Made by a program: the position numbers and the translations under genes. The notes beneath the pieces were generated by a model, which had not been told where the DNA came from, ran no database searches, and worked only from the letters and a program-made list of their open reading frames with translations. Positions 32,058-39,225 of a stretch of DNA of 44,399 nt are shown one piece after another; within the stretch, counting starts at the first letter, position 1, and the number at the start of each line of letters is the position of its first letter. Origin of the DNA: CAZZKF01 sp964654995 (lineage in GTDB: Bacteria; Pseudomonadota; Alphaproteobacteria; CAZZKF01); contig CAZZKF010000015.1 in the NCBI GenBank assembly GCA_964654995.1, forward strand, positions 1 through 44,399. Direction: 5' to 3'.

Positions 32058-32086
32058 ATATGGGGGGCCGGGAAGACCCGTTCAAG
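32058..32086 (-). promoter_or_regulatory. sigma-32 (RpoH) heat-shock promoter
   Basis: Read on the minus strand, CTTGAA (32086-32081) and CCCCATAT (32065-32058) are separated by 15 bases, an excellent match to the heat-shock consensus CTTGAA-N13-15-CCCCATNT. It points at the Hsp20-DUF1150 genes. It lies in the short gap between Hsp20 and the TPR/SPOR gene. Confidence 0.8.
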
Positions 32087-32114
32087 AGAATCGGGCCGCC
32101 GTCGAGGCCAGGGT

Positions 32115-33542
32115 TCAGCCGCCCGGAACGGCGCGCGGTTCGGTGTCCGGAGCCGGCAGCGCCTCGGTCTCCTGGCTGGGGTCCGAGGCCTCGTCAGGCT
32201 CCGCCTTTTCCGGCAGGCGTCCCTCCGCGGGCTCCGGCGGACGGACCCAGCAGTCGCCGCCGCGAGCAACAATCTGATTGCAGATCTCGCGGGCCTCAGC
32301 CAGGCTCCACAGGGTGCCGGCGTTGAGGCGGTAGAAAAAGCCGCGGGGTGGTTGCTTACGGTCGCCAAAATCCTTTTCCGAGCGGCGCGGCTCCAGATCG
32401 CCGATCAGATCCGCGTATTTCTCGCTCAGGATTTTCCACCCCTTCCACAGCTCGTCGGCATGGCGATAGGCGGCAAGCTGAACCGCATAACCGTTGGGAT
32501 CGACCAGAGGCGGCAAGGCAATCTCGGGTTCCGGCTCGGGTTCAGGTTCCGGCTCGGGCTCCGGTTCGGGCTCTGGCTCAGGCACGGGCTCCGGCTCGGT
32601 GAGCAAGCGTTCCATGGCTGCCACCGCCTGCTTGTCTTCGGTCGAAAAGTCCTGATTGGCGGGCTGGGCCAGGTCCTGCCTGGGCCTGCGAACGCTCCCC
32701 ATCAGCGCCTCGCGACGCGCCTGCGGCGCCATGCCGCGCAGTTCTGCGTAAAACGCCAGATTGGTCTGCACATCCTCGAGATCGAGGTCGATGGCCGCCA
32801 CCCGGCCGGCGGCATCGCTGCGGCCGGCGAGCGCGTAGGCAAGCGCCAGGTTCTGGCGCTCACGCGGGCCGGCCTTGGCATCCAGCGCAACCTTTTCGAG
32901 CAGCGGGATGGCCTCGTCGAAATCATCGGCCAGGGCCAGTGACAGACCATAGTTGCCGCGCAACGACAGGCTGTCGGGGGCAACGTCAAGTCCGCTGCGG
33001 AAGGCCGCCAGCGCCTCGTCATGACGGCCCAGCCGATCAAGCGCCAGGGCCTTGCCATTCCAGGCGTCGGCGTCCCGGCCGTTGACCGAAAGCGCCTGAT
33101 TGAAGGCTTCGAGCGCATAGGCCGGGCTGCCCAGCGCCATCCACGCGCCCCCCAGCCCGCGGTAAGCGGCGCCACGCCCGGAATCACGCTCGACCGCCTG
33201 CTGGAAGACCTCCACCGATTCGTCATAGCGGCCCAGCGCGCTGAGCGCCCGGCCCAAGCCGATCAACGGCGCGGCATCGCCCGAATCCTTGTCATGAGCA
33301 CGGCGGTACAGCGGCACGGCGGCTGCATACTTGCCTTCGGCCGCCAGATTGTCGGCCAGCCGCAGCAGGGAAAAGCTTTCATCACCAGCGGCCCGGGTGG
33401 CCGCGACCGTGCGTTCCGCCTGCCGGACCGCCGGCGGGGTCGCGCAGGCAGCAATCACAACCGAAACCCCGGTCATCAACAGACCGATCCGCAGCATGGT
33501 GGATTTTGATGGACCGCCGGTCCCCGCCCTATCCGTGCTCAT
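32115..33542 (-). CDS. TPR-repeat lipoprotein with C-terminal SPOR-like domain
   Basis: A 475-residue envelope protein. The signal segment LRIGLLMTGVSVVIAACA has a lipobox-like IAAC with Cys33. Residues about 55-270 carry tandem TPRs (for example PLIGLGRALSALGRYDESVEVFQQAVERD and AWNGKALALDRLGRHDEALAAFRSGL). A Pro-Glu tandem repeat (about 315-340) follows, then a SPOR-like domain (GYAVQLAAYRHADELWKGW to GDCWV) expected to bind denuded septal peptidoglycan, and an acidic tail. The ATG shares ATGA with the PAS gene stop; an ATG at residue 16 would give a shorter signal. It is the last gene of the ParA operon. Confidence 0.82.
   Translation of the reverse strand: MSTDRAGTGGPSKSTMLRIGLLMTGVSVVIAACATPPAVRQAERTVAATRAAGDESFSLLRLADNLAAEGKYAAAVPLYRRAHDKDSGDAAPLIGLGRALSALGRYDESVEVFQQAVERDSGRGAAYRGLGGAWMALGSPAYALEAFNQALSVNGRDADAWNGKALALDRLGRHDEALAAFRSGLDVAPDSLSLRGNYGLSLALADDFDEAIPLLEKVALDAKAGPRERQNLALAYALAGRSDAAGRVAAIDLDLEDVQTNLAFYAELRGMAPQARREALMGSVRRPRQDLAQPANQDFSTEDKQAVAAMERLLTEPEPVPEPEPEPEPEPEPEPEPEPEIALPPLVDPNGYAVQLAAYRHADELWKGWKILSEKYADLIGDLEPRRSEKDFGDRKQPPRGFFYRLNAGTLWSLAEAREICNQIVARGGDCWVRPPEPAEGRLPEKAEPDEASDPSQETEALPAPDTEPRAVPGG
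32524..32601 (-). repeat. degenerate hexamer repeat encoding a Pro-Glu tract
   Basis: Successive GGCTCG/GGTTCC-type hexamers encode about twelve Pro-Glu dipeptides in the TPR/SPOR lipoprotein. The synonymous third bases vary, so the repeat is kept at protein level more than at DNA level. It probably forms a stiff spacer between the TPR and SPOR parts. Confidence 0.75.
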
Positions 33543-34096
33543 TGCCCGCTCTTGCTCCCCGTTTCAGAAGCCATCGCTTCGATCAACCCCAAAACCGAAC
33601 GCACGGTTCCTGCCCCATCGCTCAAGGGCACGACCACGCAACTGTACTCTGCCCCGTCAACCCTGTCGGGAAAAAATTCGCGACGCACCATCGGGGCAGC
33701 GGTCGCAAAACAGGTGCCAGCCAAGTCCAGAATCCAGTCCAGAAGCATGGTCGCCCCCTGCGCCGGCATCCCCCTTGTCACCTCGCAGCTCGGCAGCCGC
33801 CCGACCTGGATGATCGTCAGCGGTCCCCTGCGCCCATCGGGCCCGATGATAAAGCAGTTCTGCCAAAGATCACCAAATTTCTCGGGCGCGATCTGGCCGC
33901 GAGTCACGAACCCCTTGAGACCCCTGAGCCGATACCAGTGCGACAGCAATTGCTCGCCCAGGGGCGCCCGATCCTGGATCCGCCGCCCGGGACCAGGCTG
34001 GCGATCCGTTTCAGGCCCGGTGCGCGCATTGCCATCGGCGGCCGAGAAGCCGGCCGCAACCACGGGCGAGAGAGATGACGGCTGGGCACCGCTCAT
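33539..34096 (-). CDS. PAS_5-like domain protein of the ParA operon
   Basis: A 185-residue soluble protein without signal peptide or membrane helix. The core LLSHWYRLRGLKGFVTRGQIAPEKFGDLWQNCFIIGPDG, then a region with GATMLLDWILDLAGTC and a final strand CVVVPLSDGAGTVRSVLGLIEAM, resembles the PAS_5 family of alphaproteobacteria, which binds unknown ligands. The N-terminal 45 residues are low-complexity. ATG 34096 shares ATGA with the upstream ribbon-helix-helix gene, and its own stop shares ATGA with the TPR/SPOR gene, so the three are translationally coupled. The domain assignment is from recollection of the family pattern. Confidence 0.65.
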   Translation of the reverse strand: MSGAQPSSLSPVVAAGFSAADGNARTGPETDRQPGPGRRIQDRAPLGEQLLSHWYRLRGLKGFVTRGQIAPEKFGDLWQNCFIIGPDGRRGPLTIIQVGRLPSCEVTRGMPAQGATMLLDWILDLAGTCFATAAPMVRREFFPDRVDGAEYSCVVVPLSDGAGTVRSVLGLIEAMASETGSKSGQ

Positions 34097-34509
34097 GCCT
34101 GTTCGGCCTCGGGCTCCGGCGTCTTGGTGCCGCCATGAAGGCAGACGCAGCCGGCGAACCGGTCCTGGCCGCCGAGACGGGCCAGGCAATCGTCGAGGGC
34201 ATCGATCAGAATGTCATGCATTTTCCGGCCTTCCAGGGCCGCCAGCAGTCGCAGACGACGGTGACGGTCGTGGTCCAGCCGCAAGGTCAGGGCGACACGC
34301 TTCTTGGCCTGTGGCGGCGACCGGTCGGAAGCCGCGCCCGCCCTGTTGGCCGGCGTCTTGGGATACGACTTGGCGGCCGCCGCCTGGGCACGGGTCCAGT
34401 CGTGAGCGAAACTCGCCAGCCCCAGTTCCGTGACCCCTATGGACGGGGCGGCGTCGCCTTTTCTGACAAGCAATGCGCTGGTCAAACGTGCCGGTTCTTT
34501 TGCGTGCAT
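34093..34509 (-). CDS. ribbon-helix-helix protein paired with ParA
   Basis: A 138-residue basic protein. Residues 70-112 (KRVALTLRLDHDRHRRLRLLAALEGRKMHDILIDAL) have the strand-helix-helix pattern of RHH DNA-binding proteins, preceded by a disordered Lys/Ala-rich N-terminal arm (about 1-68), as in ParG/Omega-type ParA partners. A short C-terminal tail contains CVCLHGG, which might bind metal. AGGGACGAACC precedes the ATG. It follows the ParA gene by 40 bases. I infer that it binds operator or centromere-like DNA and stimulates the ATPase with its arm. Confidence 0.72.
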   Translation of the reverse strand: MHAKEPARLTSALLVRKGDAAPSIGVTELGLASFAHDWTRAQAAAAKSYPKTPANRAGAASDRSPPQAKKRVALTLRLDHDRHRRLRLLAALEGRKMHDILIDALDDCLARLGGQDRFAGCVCLHGGTKTPEPEAEQA

Positions 34510-34549
34510 GGTTCGTCCCTGATGTAAACGCGAATTGGGGTTGCGACTG

Positions 34550-35269
34550 TCAACTGTTGATCACCAGATTGCGCCGGCCAAAGACCGCCCGGCCGGGGCC
34601 AACGGGGAAGCCGCGGTCGGGTCTGACGGCCGCACCGGGCCGGCGCACCGATCGCTGCAGGCGATCCCGCAGATAGCTCCACAGGGCGGTAATTTCAGCG
34701 CAGGACGCCGATTTCGGGTTGAGCTCGGCGACCGTGCGACCGTCGATCATGCTGGTGGCGAAATCGACCCGATGATGAATGGTCGTCGGCGCCACCGTGC
34801 CATGCTGGGAGAGCGCCACCGCCGCATCGGCCGTGATCCGCGCCCGCCGGGTCGCGGCATTGACAACGAAGACCAGCGGTTTTCCGGCACGCTCGACAAG
34901 TTCCACCGTGGCGCCGACGGCCCGCAGGTCATGCGGGCTGGGCCGGGTCGGGATGGCCACCAGATCGGCCACCGCCACGACATTCTGAATGGCCGCCGTG
35001 ATCGCCGGCGGCGTGTCGATGACGGCCAGCCGAAAACCCTTGGCACGCAGGCGAGTCAGGTCGTTGAGCAGTCGTGCAATGTCGGACTGCGCGAACGCCG
35101 GCGTGCCGGCCTTGCGGGCATTCCACCAGCCCGACAGGCTGCCCTGGGGATCGGTATCCACCAACACCACGGGCCCGTCGCCGTTGCGTTCGGCCTCGAC
35201 GGCGATATGGCCGGACAGGGTGGTTTTCCCTGAACCGCCCTTCTGGGACGCGAAGACCAGAACATCCAT
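34550..35269 (-). CDS. orphan ParA/MinD-type ATPase
   Basis: A 239-residue ParA-family ATPase. The deviant Walker A KGGSGKTT (residues 10-17, with both signature lysines), the A' motif VLVDTDPQGSLSGWW and the LAVIDTPPAI Walker B are intact. It lacks the N-terminal HTH of large plasmid ParA, so it is a small ParA like those of type Ib partition, PpfA or McdA systems. AAGGTGCGAACCG precedes the ATG at 35269; upstream in-frame sequence is low in coding character. No parB or parS partner is nearby; the adjacent gene is a ribbon-helix-helix protein. The C-terminus is Arg/Pro rich and may add DNA binding. Confidence 0.87.
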   Translation of the reverse strand: MDVLVFASQKGGSGKTTLSGHIAVEAERNGDGPVVLVDTDPQGSLSGWWNARKAGTPAFAQSDIARLLNDLTRLRAKGFRLAVIDTPPAITAAIQNVVAVADLVAIPTRPSPHDLRAVGATVELVERAGKPLVFVVNAATRRARITADAAVALSQHGTVAPTTIHHRVDFATSMIDGRTVAELNPKSASCAEITALWSYLRDRLQRSVRRPGAAVRPDRGFPVGPGRAVFGRRNLVINS

Positions 35270-35429
35270 CGGTTCGCACCTTGTTTCCGTCGCCAGGGGA
35301 AGGAAGCCATGCCCCTTGGCCGGCCTCCTTACCAAAATCGATATCATCGGATCCCGACAAGCTGGACAACGTCACACAATATCATCCGGCAATAATCAGG
35401 CCGACGATGTGTATAACCTTGGCTTTCGG

Positions 35430-35552
35430 ATGTTAATAAACCGTAAAATGAGCATATTGTACTTGTCTATATGCAAAGTAATACTTATCCTATTATTTTT
35501 AGTGGACTTTAATCAGTATTTACTAGATTTTTATTTAATTTTCTCCGTGTGA
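35430..35552 (+). CDS. possible 40-residue hydrophobic peptide in an AT-rich island
   Basis: ATG 35430 opens a 41-codon frame using mostly A/T-ending codons (TTA, ATA, AAA, TTT), quite unlike its neighbours. The product begins MLINRKMSILYLSICK and continues with a strongly hydrophobic stretch rich in Leu, Ile and Phe. No good ribosome site precedes it. AT-rich DNA readily yields hydrophobic frames by chance, so this is only a possibility. If real, it would be a foreign-looking membrane peptide. Confidence 0.2.
   Translation: MLINRKMSILYLSICKVILILLFLVDFNQYLLDFYLIFSV
35431..35550. other. AT-rich island between the ParA operon and the Sel1/SPOR gene
   Basis: By direct count, 30 of 120 bases are G or C (25%), against well over 60% around it. 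It contains GCATAT (35452-35457) with inverted ATATGC (35469-35474), and AAGTA-A-TACTT (35476-35486). Nearby, ATATCATC recurs at 35341-35348 and 35379-35386. The 401-base gap 35270-35670 separates two divergent genes. It may be a regulatory or ParA-partner binding site, an H-NS-like silenced region, or a remnant of transferred DNA. Confidence 0.6.
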
Positions 35553-35670
35553 GAGTTTCGGACCTTTTGGGCGGGTGACTTGCACGTCTTCGGCGTTGAC
35601 CTTAATCTTTCACCGGCGGCCTTCTGCCGTCCGGTCATGCCGCCGTCGGATTACGGGGAATCGGGATTCA

Positions 35671-36669
35671 GTGAGCACGCGACCGATCATGCTGGCCCGC
35701 CGGCTCGGGTGGATAACCGGGCTGCTGGCAGCGCTTGCGTCGGCGCCGGCCCTGGCCGACATGCGCGCTGCGGCCGACGCCTTTGCCCGCGGTGATTACC
35801 AGACGGCGGCACGCGAATGGCTGCCGCACGCTGCCCAGGGCAATCCCGAGGCCCTGTTCCAGTTGGGGCAGCTTTATCGCCGCGGCCTCGGCGTCGAACA
35901 GGATGTCGAGCGTGCCGAGCGATACTATAGGCGCGCCGCCCAGCGCGGCCACGTCCTGGCCCAGGGCAATCTCGGCACCCTGCTCTATTTCAAGACGCCC
36001 GAGCCCGACCGGGCCGGAGCCATCAAATGGTGGTCCAGCGCCGCCAGGAACGGCGATCCGCGCTCCCAATACATGCTCGGCGCGCTGTACGCCAACGGCG
36101 ACGATATGCCGCGCGACTTCGTCGAGGCCTATGCCTGGCTGAGCCTGGCCGCCGCCAACGGCCTCGCCGACGCCGCCAAGGCTCGGGCGTCCCTGGCCAA
36201 GACGCTCGATCGCAAGACCCGGGCGGCGGGGCTCATGCGGGCCCGCGAGATCGCCCCGGAGATCGATCTTTCGGCCCTTCCCGAGCCCACCGCGGAAGCC
36301 GTCGCCAAGGCACCCGCGGCCTCACCGCGCGCCCCTGCGGCCGCGCCACCGGCCTCGCCGACGACCCCGCAGGGGGCCGAGACATCGCCACCCCCGCCCG
36401 TCACCGAGGGGCGTTACATGGTTCAGCTCGGCGCCCTCGAGTCCGAGCCCGCAGCCGTCGACGAATGGGCCCAGTTGACGCGGACGCATGGCGATCTGTT
36501 AGGCGCCTATGAGCCGCAGATCGAGCCGATCACCCGCAAGGACATGGGGCGAACGTTCTTCCGCCTGCGTGTCGGGCCGTTCGCCAGCCACGATGACGCC
36601 AGCGATCTGTGCCGCCTTCTGACGGCCCGCAAGGCACCCTGCTTCGTGGCGCGGCGCAGCCGTCCCTGA
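35671..36669 (+). CDS. exported Sel1-repeat protein with C-terminal SPOR domain
   Basis: A 332-residue periplasmic protein. The signal peptide (ARRLGWITGLLAALASAPA, cleavage at ALAD) is followed by three to four Sel1-type helical repeats (for example GNPEALFQLGQLYRRGLGVE and GDPRSQYMLGALYANGDDMP), a Pro/Ala-rich linker (about 225-265), and a SPOR domain (RYMVQLGALESEPAAVDEW to FFRLRVGPFASHDDASDLCRLL). SPOR domains bind septal peptidoglycan lacking stem peptides. GTG 35671 with GGGGAATCGGG upstream was preferred; ATG 35689 is an alternative. It diverges from the ParA operon, which also ends with a SPOR protein. Confidence 0.83.
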   Translation: MSTRPIMLARRLGWITGLLAALASAPALADMRAAADAFARGDYQTAAREWLPHAAQGNPEALFQLGQLYRRGLGVEQDVERAERYYRRAAQRGHVLAQGNLGTLLYFKTPEPDRAGAIKWWSSAARNGDPRSQYMLGALYANGDDMPRDFVEAYAWLSLAAANGLADAAKARASLAKTLDRKTRAAGLMRAREIAPEIDLSALPEPTAEAVAKAPAASPRAPAAAPPASPTTPQGAETSPPPPVTEGRYMVQLGALESEPAAVDEWAQLTRTHGDLLGAYEPQIEPITRKDMGRTFFRLRVGPFASHDDASDLCRLLTARKAPCFVARRSRP

Positions 36670-36698
36670 AAGACCGGGAGATAGGACCTGCCCCGAGA

Positions 36699-38342
36699 TC
36701 AGCCGTGGCCGGGGCCTTCGGTGCGCAGTTCGATCACGGCCGGACACCCGGCCTCAAGCGCCCGGTCGAGCGCCGAGGCGAACTGATCGGTGCAGGTCAC
36801 CACCTCGCCGAAAGCACCGAAGGCGCGTGCATAAGCAGCGAAATCCGGGTTGGTCAGGTCGGTGGCGAAGGCCCGGCCCGGGTAGCTGCGGTCCTGATGC
36901 AGCCGGATGGTGCCATACATGTTGTTGTTGATCACCAGGATCAGGACCGCCGCCCGTTCCCGCACGGCGGTGGCCAGCTCCTGCCCGGTCATCAGGAAGC
37001 AGCCGTCCCCGGCCACCGCCACCACCGTGCGCTCGGGCGCTGCGATCTTGGCGGCAATCGCCGCCGGAACCCCGTAGCCCATGGCGCCGCTGGTCGGCGC
37101 AAGCTGGGTGCGGAAGGTCCGGTACTCGAAGTAGCGGTGCGCCCAGACAGTGTACGCCCCGGCGCCGTTGGTAAGGATCGCATCATCGGGAAGACGCGCC
37201 CGAAGCTGGCGGAAGACTTCCGCCAGATCGATTGCTGGGCGCGCTGACGGCGATCCGGCCTGCCCCGCTACATGCGCCTCATAGGCGGCGCGCGCTGCTT
37301 TGGTCCAGTCCTGCCAGCGCGCCGCCCCGGCGATCCGGCGCCCGGCCAAGGCCTGCACGAAAGGTGCCATGCCGGAATTGATCGCCAGGCGCGCGCGGTA
37401 AACTCGATTGAGCTCCTCGGCCCCGGTATGCACATGGATGAGCGTCTGTTTCGGCACCGGCGGGCGCAAAAGGGTGTAGCCCGCCGTCGTCATCTCGCCC
37501 AGACGCGGGCCCACTGCCAGGATCACATCGGCGTCCGAAATGATCTGCGCCAGCTTCGGGTTGATCGCAATACCGACGTCGCCAACGTAGTTGGGACTGC
37601 GGTTGTCCAGCAGGTCCTGACAGCGAAAACTGGTGCCCGCCGGCAGATCGTTGTCCTCGACAAACCGGCGCATGTCGGCGCAGGCCGCCTGCGACCAGCC
37701 GGCACCGCCAAGCAGCACAAAGGGCCGCTCGGCCGCGGCCAGCATCTCGAATGCCGTCTCGACATCCTGCTCGCGCGGGGCCGGGGCCACCGGCGCGTAC
37801 GGCTCGACGTCATCGACGCGCGCGCTCGCCGAGAGCACATCTTCGGGCAGCGCCAGGACCACCGGGCCCGGCCGCCCGGAGGTCGCCGTGTGATAGGCCC
37901 GCGAGATGAATTCGGGAATCCGCGCCGGATCGTCGATCTGGGCGACCCATTTGGCCATCTGCCCGTACATCCGGCGATAATCGATTTCCTGAAAGGCCTC
38001 GCGCTCGAGATGGCCGCGGCCGACCTGGCCGATCATCAGGATCACCGGGGTCGAGTCCTGAAAGGCGGTGTGAATGCCGATGCTGGCGTTGGTGGCGCCC
38101 GGCCCGCGGGTGACGAAACACAGGCCCGGACGCCCGGTCAGCTTGCCGTAGGCTTCGGCCATGTTGGCGGCCCCGCCTTCCTGGCGGCAGGTGACAACGC
38201 GGATATCGCGGGCCCGGTCTCGCAAGGCGTCGAGGACCGCCAGAAAGCTCTCTCCCGGCACGCAGAACAGGGTGTCCGCGCCGTGGATCGTCAAGGCATC
38301 AACCAGAATCTCACCGCCGCGGCGGGCCTTATCACCGGTCAT
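36699..38342 (-). CDS. thiamine pyrophosphate enzyme, acetolactate synthase large-subunit-like
   Basis: A 547-residue TPP-dependent enzyme with the three-domain ALS/POX/benzoylformate decarboxylase layout. The N-terminal PYR domain has VPGESFLAVLDALRD and the catalytic Glu in VVTCRQEGGAANMAEAYGK; RGPGATNASIGIHTAFQDSTPVI follows. The C-terminal PP domain has the TPP-Mg motif VVAVAGDGCFLMTGQELATAVRERA...VINNN. No ilvN regulatory subunit is adjacent, and VPGES replaces the YPGG of biosynthetic IlvB, so it is probably a catabolic or unassigned member. GGGGTG precedes the ATG. Confidence 0.85.
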   Translation of the reverse strand: MTGDKARRGGEILVDALTIHGADTLFCVPGESFLAVLDALRDRARDIRVVTCRQEGGAANMAEAYGKLTGRPGLCFVTRGPGATNASIGIHTAFQDSTPVILMIGQVGRGHLEREAFQEIDYRRMYGQMAKWVAQIDDPARIPEFISRAYHTATSGRPGPVVLALPEDVLSASARVDDVEPYAPVAPAPREQDVETAFEMLAAAERPFVLLGGAGWSQAACADMRRFVEDNDLPAGTSFRCQDLLDNRSPNYVGDVGIAINPKLAQIISDADVILAVGPRLGEMTTAGYTLLRPPVPKQTLIHVHTGAEELNRVYRARLAINSGMAPFVQALAGRRIAGAARWQDWTKAARAAYEAHVAGQAGSPSARPAIDLAEVFRQLRARLPDDAILTNGAGAYTVWAHRYFEYRTFRTQLAPTSGAMGYGVPAAIAAKIAAPERTVVAVAGDGCFLMTGQELATAVRERAAVLILVINNNMYGTIRLHQDRSYPGRAFATDLTNPDFAAYARAFGAFGEVVTCTDQFASALDRALEAGCPAVIELRTEGPGHG

Positions 38343-38718
38343 AGCTGTACACCCCGACAACCGTGCCACCACGCAGACTCGAACCGCACCGGCACAATCG
38401 GCATCGCCAACATCACCTCCGACGCCGCGACGGCGGCATCGCACGGGCGCACATCGCCCGGATGCCTGGCCACAGCTATGGCGGACGCCCGACAGGGCGG
38501 CCCGACGTTGCAAAAACCGGCGACCGGAATCATCCGCGTTGTATAGAGCGGAAGACCGGCGATTTCCATGATCTTGTCAGCCGGGGGAGTCCGCACCACA
38601 TCGTCGGGCCGGACGAAGCTCGGTCACCACCCGGCGGTATCGGGATGACCCTGCCCAAGGCGATCGCGCGCGCCCACGAGGTGCCGGTTCCAAACGGAGA
38701 ACGTGCACGCACCATGGC
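38343..38718. other. intergenic region without a confident gene
   Basis: No frame here shows a recognisable protein. A minus-strand frame (38339-38599) overlaps the TPP enzyme start as ATGA but lacks a ribosome site and reads like non-coding sequence. The promoter of the TPP-enzyme gene must lie here; I could not identify a convincing one. Confidence 0.5.
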
Positions 38719-38760
38719 CGGCATCACCGCGCCACAAGGTTCATTGCAGCGGTGATGCCG
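38719..38760 (-). terminator. 12-bp hairpin downstream of the Ala-rich lipoprotein gene
   Basis: CGGCATCACCGC (38719-38730) and GCGGTGATGCCG (38749-38760) are perfect inverted copies around an 18-base loop. The hairpin starts 59 bases after the stop of the minus-strand lipoprotein gene. Its position suggests a terminator, although no T-run follows on either strand. Confidence 0.45.
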
Positions 38761-38818
38761 CCACTCCAATTCACTCGACGATACCTCGGCCGTCAGAAGC
38801 TTGACACTGCGGCCCGAA

Positions 38819-39181
38819 CTACTTGGGGGTGTCGGCGTCCTTGGCGGCCTCACCGGCGGCCTCGGTGGCGTCCTTGACAGCGTCAGTGGCTTCCTTCACC
38901 GCATCGGCCGCGCCTTTTGCCGCCTCCTGCGCTGCACCGGCCGCTTCATCCGCTGCCTCGCTCACCGCCCCGGCAGCTTGGTCAACGGCTTCCGATGCCG
39001 CCTCGGCGGCGCTTTTTGCCGCACCCTCTGTCGCCGTTCCGGTGGCTTCACCGGTCGATGCCGCCGGCTCGCTCGGCGCCTGGGCCGAGTTGTCGTCGCC
39101 GCAGGCGGCGAGCAGCCCCAGCGGGGCCAGAAGAACGCCGGCAAACACAATCCGGCGTAGTTTGTCGATCTCAGTGGTCAT
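38819..39181 (-). CDS. alanine-rich lipoprotein with amphipathic repeats
   Basis: A 120-residue protein. The signal peptide ends in GLLAAC with Cys27 as lipidation site. The mature part is nearly all Ala, Glu, Asp, Lys, Thr and Gly in an 11-residue-like pattern (AAEAASEAVDQAAGAVSEAA, KGAADAVKEATDAVKDATEA), which would form a long amphipathic, LEA-like or apolipoprotein-like helix. No aromatic residues follow the signal. GGGAGGC precedes the ATG. It may bind membrane, LPS or peptidoglycan, or protect against desiccation; that is inference from composition. A strong hairpin lies just upstream. Confidence 0.75.
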   Translation of the reverse strand: MTTEIDKLRRIVFAGVLLAPLGLLAACGDDNSAQAPSEPAASTGEATGTATEGAAKSAAEAASEAVDQAAGAVSEAADEAAGAAQEAAKGAADAVKEATDAVKDATEAAGEAAKDADTPK

Positions 39182-39204
39182 GACATTGCCTCCCTGTGCA
39201 GACA

Positions 39205-39225
39205 GCCGACACGCCTCGTGTCGGC
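39205..39225 (-). promoter_or_regulatory. hairpin in the leader of the Ala-rich lipoprotein gene
   Basis: GCCGACAC (39205-39212) and GTGTCGGC (39218-39225) are perfect inverted copies with a 5-base spacer, 24-44 bases upstream of the lipoprotein ATG and immediately upstream of its GGGAGGC ribosome site. It could be an operator dyad or a leader RNA hairpin. Confidence 0.45.

Noticed and set aside
32524..32601. Short tandem repeats as a CRISPR-like array
   Set aside because: Hexamer repeats are in frame and encode a Pro-Glu linker; there are no unique spacers and no cas genes.
35431..35550. AT-rich island as a replication origin
   Set aside because: Only one partial DnaA-like TTATCC and no cluster of full boxes; no dnaA, repA or hemE-type neighbours.
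38339..38599. Minus-strand frame overlapping the TPP-enzyme start as ATGA
   Set aside because: No ribosome site and no family resemblance; the overlap alone is not enough to call it a gene.
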